Assembly: GCA_018907035.1 (NCBI GenBank)
Contig: JACCIC010000021.1
Span: 257,501 to 321,500 of the forward strand
Length of the DNA: 64,000 nt
Direction: 5' to 3'
Origin: Sycobia sp. Sy_11
Taxonomy: Eukaryota; Arthropoda; Insecta; Hymenoptera; Epichrysomallidae
Shown: positions 53,750 to 64,000 of the stretch, in pieces
Layout: the number at the start of each line of letters is the position of its first letter
Numbering within the stretch: the stretch's first letter is position 1
The notes under the pieces: generated by a model
The model's database searches: none
The model's input: the letters and a program-made list of their open reading frames with translations, nothing else
What the model was told of the DNA's origin: nothing
Program-made: the position numbers and the translations under genes

Positions 53750-56035
53750 CACTAGGGGTTGGCACCTTGTCACGTGCCTCTTGTAGGCCGGTGTGGAGGC
53801 TCGTCTGGGGATCCTAGCGGCTGACCCGGCAATGGTCTGTAAATTGTAGAACCTAAGAATAGAACCTAAGATACAACGCCCCCGAGGACCTCAGCAGGAG
53901 CTACTGGTCAAGTGGGCAAGTAGGACGCAGCTTCAGGCAACAAGCCTGGAGTGGTTGTGACCCCTGAAACACTAACCAGTGTAGAGGGAGGCAGTACTGT
54001 CCCCAAGAAAAAGAGGCTGTGTGGCTCGGCCAGGAGGAAGTTGGCCCGGCAGCAAAATGCCAGCGGGACCGGTACCTCTAGGCCTACCACGCAGGTTAAA
54101 ACAGGGATGAAGAGGCGACAGGGACCTGATTAGACTCCGCCCTCGACATCCGGTATTGCTAAAAAGCAAAAGGGGGGAGTGGCGGCGGTGACAACCAAGG
54201 AACCCTGCCCCCCCCAGGGAGGGAGGCTTGCGGGTGCTTTGCTTTGAGAGTGGAGGAGGTGGAGAGACTGTCGGACCACTCTCTGATAACATACTCACTG
54301 GGGACACCCAATGAAGAAGAGCCAGCCTGGTTGCGCGATCCTAAGCGTACAGACTGGCAGGGCTACAGAAGGTCCGTCGAAACTGCTTTTAAGGACTTAA
54401 CTGTAGAGATCAGGGACAAGCGAACGCTGGAGAATGTCGCGAAGTCCTTTAATGACGCCATCAAATACGTCTTTGAGGAAAATTGTCGCCCCAAACGGAC
54501 GAGACCCAGAGGAGAGGTTCGATGGTGGAATAAGAAACTGGACTACCTGAAAGAGAAGACTATGGTCCTCCGGAAGATAGCCAGGAGAAAAGGTGGTAAT
54601 TCTGATTGGACTGCATACAGAGCGTCCAGGGACAACTACAGAGATGCAATAAGGACAGTCAGAGAGACAAGCTGGAGGAACTACTGTGAAAGCATATGCA
54701 AGGATAGGGAAGCGGCTAGGCTGAACAGAGTCCTGTCGAAAGACCCTGGCCCGGTCCTGGGCACGCCGAAGATACCCGATGGCAGATATGCACTATCGGC
54801 TGAGGAGACTTTGGAATACCTTATCCAAGTCCACTTCCCTAACTTCAATAGAAATACTGAAGAAGATGACGATACAGTCATAGGAAATGACCACTGGACG
54901 GGTTACGCCAAACTGGGAACTAATCGAATGGTAGCAAACCAGATTTTTACACCGGACAGGGTCAGATGGGCCATAGGGTTATTTGGTGCATTTAAATCAC
55001 CGGGACCGGACGGAGTCTACCCGGCCTTGCTACAAAGAGCCGAGGACTGTATAGTGGGCCCGATGACAAGAATGGCGCAGGGAAGCATCATTCTGGGTCA
55101 CATCCCAGCAAGATGGCTAGGGACCAGGGTGGTATTTATACCAAAAGCAGGCAAATGTGGTTATACATCCCCGAAGGATTTTAGACCCATCAGCCTGACA
55201 TCTTTTATTCTCAAGACTATCGAAAGGATGATTAATAGATTCATCAGAGACGACGCCTTGAGAAGTAATCAACTCCATAAGGAGCAACATGCCTACTGCA
55301 CCGGAAGATCCACGGAGACGGCTCTATACAGAACCATATCTGTGATGCGATCTCAAGTGTTGGCTAAAGGGTTTGCCGTAGGTGTCCTTATGGACATCGA
55401 AGGAGCCTTTAATCACACGTCACGTAAGGTTATCAAGGAGGCCTTAAATAGGCATGATATCCCTCCGTGCATCAGAATGGATTGACCACATGTTGGGAAA
55501 TCACATCCTGGAAGCAAGTAAAGGGAACACGACCCTACGAGCGGGGATAGGGTCAGAGTGCCCACAAGGAGGCGTCCTGTCCCCGCTTCTATGGTGCCTC
55601 GTGATGGACGAGCTCCTAATTAAGCTGAACAGCATTGGATGTCTGGCGGTTGGTGATGCCGACGACATAATGCTAATTGCCCGAGGGCCCTTTTTAGATC
55701 CCCTTATGGGAGTACTACAGGGTGCCCTTAAAGTGGTCGACGGATGGTGCAGATGGACCGGTCTCTCGGTTAACCCAGGGAAGACTGAGGTCATAGTCTG
55801 TACCAGTAGATATAAATGGAATAAAAGTTGTGGCTTGACTCTTGGAGGGCATTCCCTGACCTTTAAGAAGCAAGTGAAATACCTAGGTGTGACCATTGAT
55901 AGCAAGCTATTATGGAATAAACACTTAGAGTGTGTATCTGGAAAACTGACGGCCTGTCTGTGGCAGGTTAGGAGAGCCATAGGCAGGCCTTGGGGCCTGA
56001 AGTCAGGTATCATGAAATGGATATACGAGATTTCA
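53750..56035 (+). mobile_element. APE-type LINE (non-LTR retrotransposon), rearranged and frameshifted
   Basis: Left part (about 53,750-54,230): an ORF1-like or leader piece with a basic KKKRLCGSARRKLARQQ stretch. From 54244 the frame opens directly in the end of the endonuclease (RLSDHSLITYSL), so most of ORF1 and the endonuclease is deleted at that join. The frame then runs through the linker into reverse transcriptase: KSPGPDGVYPALL, FIPKAGK, KDFRPISLTSFILKTIER and LMDIEGAFNHTS. A frameshift near 55,470 moves on to WIDHML, CPQGGVLSPLLWCLVMDELL, the catalytic box, GLSVNPGKTE and VKYLGVTID. Homology stops near 56,035. The polymerase box reads DADD (55655-55666) where the family has YADD. It is dead by several defects. 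Clade assignment (Jockey/LOA-like) is tentative. Confidence 0.88.
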
Positions 56036-56044
56036 TTAAAAGGG

Positions 56045-56292
56045 AACGGGGATATGCAGTGAGCGTGGGGAGAGGGGAAAGTTAAATCTCCGTTCCCCTA
56101 CTTTTCCATCTTTTGTTCCCCTTACTTGCTTTGGATTTTGCTTTCTCTCTCTGTTGCACGTAGAACTATCGAAAGATTTCCAAGACAGCGACGTCTACAG
56201 AAAAATTTGAACTACTATCTCTGGCTAATTTTTGATAAGTTTTTCCCATGTAAAGCAAACGGAGTTTCCACTCCTTCTATCTATCTTCCATA
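56045..56292. mobile_element. Right half of the MITE-like element
   Basis: It matches about 50438-50689 in the same orientation (shared TATG-AGTGA, GCACGTAGAACTATC, CCCATGT-AAGC and the terminal inverted repeat ending TCCATA). It abuts the broken 3' end of the LINE directly. The left half is missing. Confidence 0.6.
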
Positions 56293-56647
56293 GGTACAAT
56301 CTTAAGGGGGGGGGTAGGGTGTTGAGGGTTCAAAGAAAGTGATTTTTTTATTGCATATTATGAAAGAATAGTAACTTAAGAATGTTGTCTGTTAATATGA
56401 AGTCAATCGGAGCAAAACTCACAAAGATATAGCTTTGGAAGTAGGCGTGTCTGAGCTGTAACTGCTCAGTGGGAAGGCAGCTGTTTCTCAATCTCTTTTG
56501 TTATTACCCCTAAGCAGTTTACAGAAAGGTCTTAGACAAGGTCGTTGTAACGGTACCTGGTGTTGTTTCATTTTCGAAGCAGACGCGGAGGGTAACAGTC
56601 GTGTTGTATTTTCTTACTCTATTTGTAATATTTTTGTTGTTCGTAAA
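56293..56647. other. Leader region before the Mutator-like frame
   Basis: A G-run (GGGGGGGGG near 56308) follows the repeat. The sequence is otherwise non-coding and may be the 5' end of the Mutator-like element. Terminal repeats were not identified. Confidence 0.35.
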
Positions 56648-57483
56648 ATGCCGAGGAAAGTTTCCAGAGAGTGTAGAAAGGAGACTGGTAAAAACTTGTA
56701 TCATGCTAAAAAAGTAGTTCCTCCGCATAAACGAAGAAACGATGATGATATTGAGGCAAGGAGTACGTCAACGGAAAAAATCAGAATAAGTTTTAGCCAA
56801 AAAGTTGCTGTAGATACAGATGAGCATTTCAGAATCATTGATTTTCTGTTTGTTTTTTTAATAATTTCTACGTTAGTGAAGTGTGCAGTGATATTATGTG
56901 ATAGTACAGTATCATTTCAGTATTGTGGCAAAATAGGTCTTGGTTTCAAGATAAAAATAAAATGTGATAAATGCAAAGAACCTCGTTACGTTCCGTCTAG
57001 TGAACGAGTAGATAATCATATGTATCAAGTGAACTACCGATTTGCTTTCGTGATGCGAGTTTTAGGCTTGGGATTAGCTGGTTGTAACTATTCTGCGGAC
57101 TGATGGATTTATCCAGTAATTTCGTATCAAAATCGGTATACAACACTTACATGAATAAAATGTGCTCCAGTGTGACGATTGCCGCAAAAAGATTTTTTGT
57201 TTCTGCGATTGAGGAAGAAAAAGCAACTATGTGTAGAGAAAAAAATATTAAATCTTCATCAGAATTAACCGTATCAGGCGATGGAACTTGGAGAAAGCGA
57301 GCATTTTCTTCTTTGTATGACGTGGTTTCCTTGATTGGATATTACAGCTTCAAATTCATCGATGTTCTCGTAAAAAATTCATACTGTCACATGTACGTTA
57401 CTTGGAAGAATAAGCTTGATTCTGTAGAGTTCGAAGTATGGCAAGAGAACCAGATAAATGAAGATCAATGTTCTGCCCAATGA
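56648..57483 (+). pseudogene. Mutator-like transposase fragment, frameshifted
   Basis: The ATG at 56648 starts a basic N-terminus (MPRKVSRECRKETGKN). From about 56,910 the protein reads KIKIKCDKCKEPRYVPSSE, VNYRFAFVMRVLGLGLAGCN, then after a one-base frameshift (near 57,090) MDLSSNF, VYNTYMNKMCSSV, ELTVSGDGTWRKRAF and SSLYDVVSLIGYY. It breaks off at CSAQ (57483). I recognise this as the Mutator-like transposase domain that is repeated in many insect genomes. The GDGTW stretch fits its catalytic region. The C-terminal half is absent, so it is inactive. The assignment is from memory of the family and not from a search. Confidence 0.6.
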
Positions 57484-59948
57484 CCCACCGCTGTCATTTT
57501 TGTTTTGATGCAGTGACGTCCTCGTATACGTGGTGGGCGTTTTCTTTGTCCATAGATCTATGGATACAATCAGAATACAATAGTTGCACTAACAAAGATA
57601 GACATAAATAGAAGTGTAAAGCCCTTATAAAAGGTGTCACAACTCCGAGGTTACTACACCGATATGCAGATGGTACAACCACTTCATACCACGACCCAGA
57701 TAACATGGTGGCACCACGTCACCGTCATCTTGACGCCAACTGTTGAAGAAATCCTCCAACATTCTACTTTCAGCTGTTGTCCAGCTGCTGTTCAATCTAT
57801 CGCCAATATCCAAGCAACTGCTGGAACAGCAAAAGTTGTCGCTAGGTTGGATTCATATTGGAGATTTATTGGACCCATATTGCAGCAATCTTAGATACTC
57901 GTATGTACGTGCATGCATGTGTGCGTGTATATGCGTGTGCTCGTGCATGCACACACGCGCGCGCGCGTGTATGTGTGTGTGTTATGAACAAATATTTACT
58001 GTATTATAAATATAGATAAATTTAAACACGTTTACGTACAAAAAATTATTATATTTATTTAAAACAACTTAAATGCAATAAATACTTTTATTATAAATAA
58101 AATAAACATTTATTATATCTAATTTTTATACATTTCAAAGAAAGTTCTTATTTATCGATGAATATAATATCTGAAATTCAATATCTTATATTAGATATTA
58201 ATATTCAAATATATAAGATATATATATATATATAAACATATATATATATAAATAATTAATTAATACATTATAATTAATATTAAATAAACACATATGTTTA
58301 TCGACCTTATAGTCTTAATAAAATAAATGAATTTGTTCACGCTTTGCTTACTTACGCTATAGTTTCTTTGCGTTGAATACATTAACGCGTATGCATGCGT
58401 GTACGTATTATTGTGTATATGCTATGTATATGCTATATATATTTGTATGTTGTGAACCTTATATTTAGTGTATACAATATTAGCGATAAGGCGTGAACGA
58501 TTTTTTGAGAGTCGTGATGGTGACGCATCGCGCATTCGCGTTTCAGACGAGCAAAGGGCCGGCCTTCTATTGTTTTCTGTGTTGCGTAGTTCTTAATTCT
58601 ATCTTTATACGCGACGCGTTGTGTTATTATAAGTTAACCCGCACTGCTGCGCCAGTGCATCTCCCACACTTCTCTAAGGCACAAGCAACTGGTAAGGTAA
58701 GAGCACTTTGCGAGTCATGCGTATTGTTTGATTCATTCAATAATAATATAGTTAATTTATATAAGTTTTGTATTTATTTTGGGCTTTTTTCCTCTTTTCT
58801 TGCAAGAGAGGTTTTTTTATGCCAAAAATAAATTTGTCGGAAAATTTATTTATATTTAATCTATTGACTTGTTTGTTCACCCGATCACGCATCTATCCTC
58901 TCTATTTCCTATTCCTCTTTGTTTTATTTTCTTTGGAAATTTGCATATATTATTTTTTAGGATTTCACATTAACAGAATTATATAATGATAGTTGGACTG
59001 TAAGACTAGTGAACTATGTGTTAGTTTAATTTATTACAGATGACGTAAATACAATTAAAATTTTTTTAATGAATTTTCATAAATATGACTGTTTATTAAG
59101 CTGAATAGTTCTTTCCACCATCGATATATAGTGCATGCCTCGGTGTAGCTACATATTGTCTCTGTTGTTCACTTTATTTAATTGTCCCAATGATTAGATT
59201 GTAGATAACTGAAACATCATATTAGAAAAATTACAAAGATATTTAAAATTAGTAAATACTTCATAGTATACTATAAAGTTTAAGTAGTGTCAAAAGTATT
59301 AACATGCGTATCATGATTTTTATTTTTTATATTGTACGAGCATTTATTCTCCAATTCAAATATAATATCAAATACAAAATTAATTTTTTTATTACAATTG
59401 TACTATATGTATCAAAGGTATAGTTTGTATCAAAATTATAGTAACATTAGAAGAAATGTTTTTCAAATTTTTTATACTATTGTATATTTAGCAAATTCCT
59501 TTTTTGGATGTTATAATGAAAACCATAATATGAGAATCAGAATAAATTTCAGATGCTTAACTAAAGTTGCATGTGTATAAATATTAATATCAATCAAATT
59601 AAAATTTTTTTCTTTATTAAAAGTTATATTAAAGAATGATTACTTTCAATCAGAATTTACAATATCCATTTATTTTCAATGTTACCATATTCTTTATATC
59701 GTACACCAATTAATGTCCATGTATATTTGTGTGAACAAAGTTGTCAATAATTTCACCTTATTGCTTTGCATATTGTTAAAATTTAATTATTCTATAATTC
59801 TTCTTTATATTACCCATTTTTGCTAAATTGCATTTGAATAATTTTAATATTGATTTAACTGTGCATTATTTTTAATTTAAAAGCACTGTAAGATCGATAG
59901 AAATGTTTGTTAATTTTATCTGGGAATAGTCGACATAAGCACAGTTAG
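57484..59948. other. No recognised gene; microsatellite and AT-rich sequence
   Basis: It holds a TG/CG/CA-rich microsatellite at about 57905-57985 and a TA-rich tract at about 58205-58250. Several open frames (for example 57634-57894 and 58493-58831) show no motif I know. Nothing else is supported. Confidence 0.5.
57905..57985. repeat. TG/CG-rich compound microsatellite
   Basis: Alternating purine-pyrimidine run including ACACACGCGCGCGCGCGTGT, a sequence class able to adopt Z-DNA. Confidence 0.85.
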
Positions 59949-60149
59949 TTTTTTTTTTGTTATTCAACGTGGCTCTATTTATGCTTCCAAATACTGCTAA
60001 TCAGCGACGGAGGTCTACGATGTGTTTGTAAACAAAGCACATGTAAATTATCACAGCGATGCTTGTGTCAATCGGCCGAGATCGCGATTTGAACTTGGAT
60101 CACCAAGTTACTAGTCCTTCGCTCTAGCAATCGAGCCATCGCAGGCCTC
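59949..60149 (-). mobile_element. tRNA-derived SINE, copy 2
   Basis: Reverse complement of the copy at 1772-1980, with the same tRNA-like head, body and A-rich tail (T-run at 59949-59958 on this strand). It carries scattered substitutions. Box B reads AAGTTCAAATCGC and the terminal body CATAAATAGAGC is retained. Confidence 0.85.
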
Positions 60150-61401
60150 ACACAGTTAAAGTATTAAAAGCTTAAAAGAATGAATTATTGCTAAAAGCTA
60201 TATATATTAAAATAATCATTTCAAATACTGTATCTTCTGACATTCTCCTTTCCTTGATATTAAACTAAATCCTGTAAAAAACATGCAATACAAAAGTATT
60301 AATCCTTAAAACGAAGTTTATCTAAATAAAAATGATCTATATAATTATCTAACAGTTTTTTTTAATCTTTTAGTGATATACCAAACAGGAAGCTCATCTG
60401 ATATTTTTCATCTATATGACCGAATTCAAATCCATATTTTATTAACTTCATCGACAATCACAGCAATCTACAATTATGTTAGTTTTTAATTTTGAGGCAA
60501 AAACATACATTTTACTAGAAGTTTTGTTTATAATCTCCAAAAATATATCTAACAAAAACTTATCATTCTTGATCCAAATTGTAAATAAATAGAACTATGC
60601 ATTTTTCATTATTTTTTATAAATTAGTAAGTTTTGTCTTATTTATTAATATATTTTCAGTGCAACTTATAATATTATAATAGTTATATCCCGTGCTCTCA
60701 GTTTCTACGCCGTATCTATAAAAAATCATTAAAAGTCAAAAACGTAACCTACAAAATGCATGTTTTATATTTACAACTACTGGATCCAAAATAGATTCAC
60801 GTTTTATACGTCGTTTGACGCTCCAACTGGTGGAGCAATAAACAATCACCACGGATCCACCCGTTGCTGCTCCAACTAGTGGCGGTAAGTTGGATCCAAT
60901 CTGGACACAAACAGACTTCCAGATTGAAGCCAACCGGTGCTCGGCAATCCATGTTATTTGGCGATGGTAATAGTTTTATGCACACTTCCAGTCCCTGTTT
61001 TATCACTTCATATACCGACGGAAATTACAGTGTTTTTATAAACTGCCCACATAACTTTGAGTACGCAGATTGTCGACAGATTGCACGCTTGCAAGCGGCT
61101 CCCCGGATAATATCGTGCCGGCATATTGTTGGCAACGCTTAGCACGCTTTCCAACTTGCATTCTTAAGTATTGACGGCCAGGTACAAGACAGTTTACCGA
61201 AAAATTACAGGCAAAACATGTCAGGCACAATCTGCAAGTTAATTGTCAGTGTATTGTATGCCAATTGCCGCGGTATATCATGTATTTTGATGCGCAATAT
61301 ATATATTTGTAATACATTTATTATATATTTTTTTAATAAAATTCTCATTACACAAAATAAACTGTTTATTCAATAAATTATATATTTTTTACATATAGAT
61401 A
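60150..61401. other. No recognised gene; GC-richer patch
   Basis: The part at about 60,780-61,260 is richer in GC and has short internal echoes (GCTCCAACTGGTGG near 60820 and GCTCCAACTAGTGG near 60869). It may be an old insertion, but I cannot classify it. Confidence 0.4.
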
Positions 61402-62667
61402 TTAGGTGTAAAAATAACTTTCCGCCGTTTTGAAAAGATGGCGCCACCGATAAGATAACATCGAAATTGTCAGCTTTTTAAAAGTCGTATAGTATATGTT
61501 GATATTTGGAAACAGTATAACCTTTTAACACCTCTGACTTTTTACTAGCATCACTTAGTTTTCATCGTATTAATATGTCAAGTTTTGAGCCAAGTAAGCG
61601 TCATTTCAGGGAATTGTTAATGTACTTCTTTCATTTAAAGCAATCTGTAGATGAAGCACATCGATTACCCATAGAAGTATATGGTGATGTTAATTTGAGT
61701 GAGAGAAATTGTCGGGAGTGGTACCAAAAATTTAAAAGTGGTGATTTTGACGTGGAAGACAAAACACGCAGTGGAAGGCGCAAACTGTATTGTGACACAG
61801 AATTGCAAGCTTTACTGGAGGAAAATCCGTACCAAATGCAAGAAGAATTTACACAAATTTAGGAGTGACTGAGCAAGCTATTTTACAACGTTTCCAAACC
61901 CTGGGTATGGTCCAAAAGCAAGGAGATTGGGTTCCTTACTAACTGAAGCTAAACGACGTCGAGCATCGCTTATTCGCTCACGAACAATTGCTCAAAAGGC
62001 AAAATCGCAAAGAATTTCTACATCGAATCGTGACACTACGACAACCCAAAGCATGGGAAGTCATGAGGTAAGTCCGGGCACACGTCTACTTCTATAGCCA
62101 AGCCAAAGATTCATGGCCAAAAGCTAATGCTGTGCATTTGGTGGGATCAGCTTGGAGAAATCTATTACGAACTACTCCAACAGAATCAAATTGTCACCGG
62201 GGAACATTACCAATACCAGCTGATGCAATTTAGCCGAGCATTGAAGATTAAACGTCCACAATATGCCAAAATGCACGATAAAGTCATTTTTCAGCATGAC
62301 AACGCTCGGCCACATGTTGCAAAAATGGTAAACGGAAACGTTAGAAGCACTGAATTGGGACGTCCTACCCCACCCGTTGTATTCACCAGACATTGCTCCT
62401 TCAGACTACCACCTATTCTGGTCGATGACTCATGGTCTGGATGAGCAGTACTTCACTTCTTACGAGGATTTGAAGAAATGGGTCGATTCGTAGATCGCCT
62501 CAAAAGACAAGCAATTTTTTAAACGGGGTATCCACTTGCTGCTCGAAACATGGTCCAAAGTAGTAGAAAATGATGGGCAATATTTTGAATGACATTATTT
62601 GTACCTTTTTTACAATGAATTCTTATTTCTTTATAAAAAAACGGCGGAAACTTATTCGTACATCCAA
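61402..62667 (+). mobile_element. Complete but decayed mariner element with TIRs and TA target duplication
   Basis: The element is 1,266 bp. Its left end TTAGGTGTAAAAATAACTTT and right end (reverse complement TTGGATGTACGAATAAGTTT) form imperfect terminal inverted repeats that share a TCCGCCGTTTT core. TA flanks both sides (61400-61401 and 62668-62669). The transposase frame starts at 61575 (MSSFEPSKRHFRELLMYFFH) and keeps the KSGDFDVEDK helix-turn-helix region. It is frameshifted near 61,855. The segment carrying the first catalytic Asp is deleted at about 62,030, where the frame jumps from the RIVT motif to the downstream PKAW piece. HDNARPHV (second Asp) and the SPDIAPSDYH region (third, in another frame) remain. 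It is non-autonomous. Confidence 0.92.
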
Positions 62668-62779
62668 TATATATAAACCATTATATATTAAAAATAAAAG
62701 CACAAAATATAAAAAAATCCCCCTTACAGATGCAAGTATTCTTCAATAATTCGTAAGATAATAATTATTAATTAAATTA
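62668..62779. other. AT-rich spacer between two mariner copies
   Basis: 112 bp between the right end of one mariner and the left end of the next. No feature is seen. Confidence 0.8.
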
Positions 62780-64000
62780 TTAGGAGTGTGAATAAGTCTT
62801 TCCCGTTTTTTGTAAGAGATGGCGCCACCAATACTGTGCGAGTATTCAATGGTTACATATGTCATAATCAAAGCTTATTCATATGTCAACAATTCCATAC
62901 TAACACATTAGTTAAAATTTTTTCGCATCATAAATTTTTGATATCGTGAAAATGTCGAAATTTGAGCCGAGTCGACGTCATTTGCGGGAAGTTTCACTTT
63001 ATTGGTTCAATTTGAAGAAATCTGCTGCCGAGACGCATCGATTGCTTCAGGAGGCTTATGGAGAAGGTTGTGTCGATGATTCAAGTGTTAGCGGATGGTT
63101 TCGACGCTTCAAAAGCGGTGATTTCGACGTGGAAGACAAGGAGCGTTCCGGGCGGCCGCAAATCTTTGAAGATCGAGAATTGGCGACTTTGCTTGATGAA
63201 GATTCTTGTCAAACGCAAGAAGAACTTGCTGAAGCATTGGGAGTTGACCGAACAACCATTTCCAAGCGTTTGAAAGCCATGGGAATGATCCAAAAGCAAG
63301 GAAATTGGGTGCCGTACGAACTGAAGCTGAGAGACGTCGAACGGCGTTTTTTCACTTGCGAACAGCTGCTTCAGCGACATAAAAGAAAGGGTTTTCTGTA
63401 TCGTATCGTGACTGGCGATGAAAAGTGGATACGTTACGATAATCCGAAGCGAAGAAAATCATGGGGACTACCCGGCCATGCATCATCATCGACGGCCAAG
63501 CCAAATATTCATGGCGCCAAGCTCATGCTCTGTATATGGTGGGACCAGCTAGGTGTGGTTTACTATGAGCTTCTGAAACCGAATGAAAGGATCACAGGCG
63601 AGGTCTATCGACGACAATTGATGCGTTTGAGCCGCGCACTGCGAGAAAAACGGCCACAATACTCCGACAGGCACGACAAAGTTATTTTGTAACATGACAA
63701 TGCTCGCCCACATGTTGCACCGCCGGTGAAAACATACTTAGAAACGCTCAAATGGGAAGTCCTACCCCACCCGCCGTATAGTCCAGACGTTGCTCCGTCT
63801 GATTACCATCTCTTCAGATCGATGACGCATGGCCTGGCTGACCAGCACTTCCATTCCTACGAGGAAGCCAAAAAATGGGTAGATGACTGGATAGAGGCCA
63901 AACCGGTCGAATTTTTTCGCAACGGGATTCGTATGTTGCCAGAAAGATGGGAAAAAGTTGTATCTAGCGATGGCCAATACTTTCAATAATTCATTTATAA
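62780..64000 (+). mobile_element. Mariner element, nearly intact, right end outside the window
   Basis: The left terminal inverted repeat starts with TTAGGAGTGTGAATAAGTCT at 62780, preceded by a TA target dinucleotide (62778-62779). A 5' untranslated leader of about 170 bp precedes the transposase frame. The right inverted repeat should lie a few tens of bases past position 64000. Confidence 0.9.
62952..63989 (+). pseudogene. Mariner transposase with a single internal stop codon
   Basis: From ATG 62952 to the stop at 63987-63989 the frame spans 345 residue positions, the usual mariner length, with one TAA at 63690-63692. Two helix-turn-helix regions lie at about residues 1-110 (SAAETHRLLQEAYGEG, SGDFDVEDKERSGRP, EELAEALGVDRTTISKRLKA). 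They are followed by the linker WVPYELK. The catalytic triad is complete: VTGDEKWIRY (D1), HDNARPHV just after the stop (D2), and YSPDVAPSDYHLF (D3, 34 residues on, D34D type). The subfamily looks cecropia/mori-like. The stop sits where the family usually has Gln, so one C-to-T change explains it. It is the youngest element in the window. Confidence 0.93.

Noticed and set aside
57634..58009. Two overlapping plus-strand frames
   Set aside because: The second reads through the TG/CG microsatellite as Cys-rich sequence, and neither shows a domain.

Overview
The window is nuclear DNA from an insect, most likely a hymenopteran. The evidence is short AT-rich GT-AG introns, protein-coding genes with insect-type domain layouts, mariner, LINE and tRNA-SINE repeats, and no bacterial-style gene packing. 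The species cannot be fixed from the sequence alone.

Positions 1 to about 42,000 are a gene region. The 3' part of an Arf6 exchange-factor gene (EFA6/PSD family) runs rightward from the left edge and stops at 5,211. A 5.4 kb AT-rich gene-free stretch follows. A very large gene then reads leftward from 37,545 to 10,625. I could assemble 34 coding exons whose reading phases all join, giving a divisible total of 18,228 nt (6,075 residues). It encodes the KMT2C/D (Trithorax-related) histone H3K4 methyltransferase. The N-terminal PHD-finger block that Drosophila keeps as a separate gene (Lpt) and the C-terminal FYR/SET half (Drosophila trr) lie in one gene here. A GC-rich block at about 38.1-39.1 kb upstream of its start is the likely promoter and first non-coding exon. 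A single-exon gene of unknown function (524 codons) follows at 39,996-41,570 on the minus strand.

From about 43 kb to the right edge the character changes to a graveyard of mobile elements. It holds a decayed Ty3/gypsy integrase region, two old mariner fragments, a short terminal-inverted-repeat element plus a half copy of it, and a pair of long inverted repeats. It also holds a rearranged APE-type LINE, a frameshifted Mutator-like transposase piece, a tRNA-derived SINE, and two mariner copies of one broad subfamily lying head to tail. The last mariner has a full-length reading frame broken by only one stop codon and runs off the window.

The genes are not an operon or a pathway: EFA6 acts at membranes and the cytoskeleton, KMT2C/D acts on chromatin at enhancers, and the third gene is unassigned. 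I found no convincing sign of a wholly new system. The best leads are the unassigned gene, the SINE family, the almost intact mariner, and the unclassified inverted-repeat elements.
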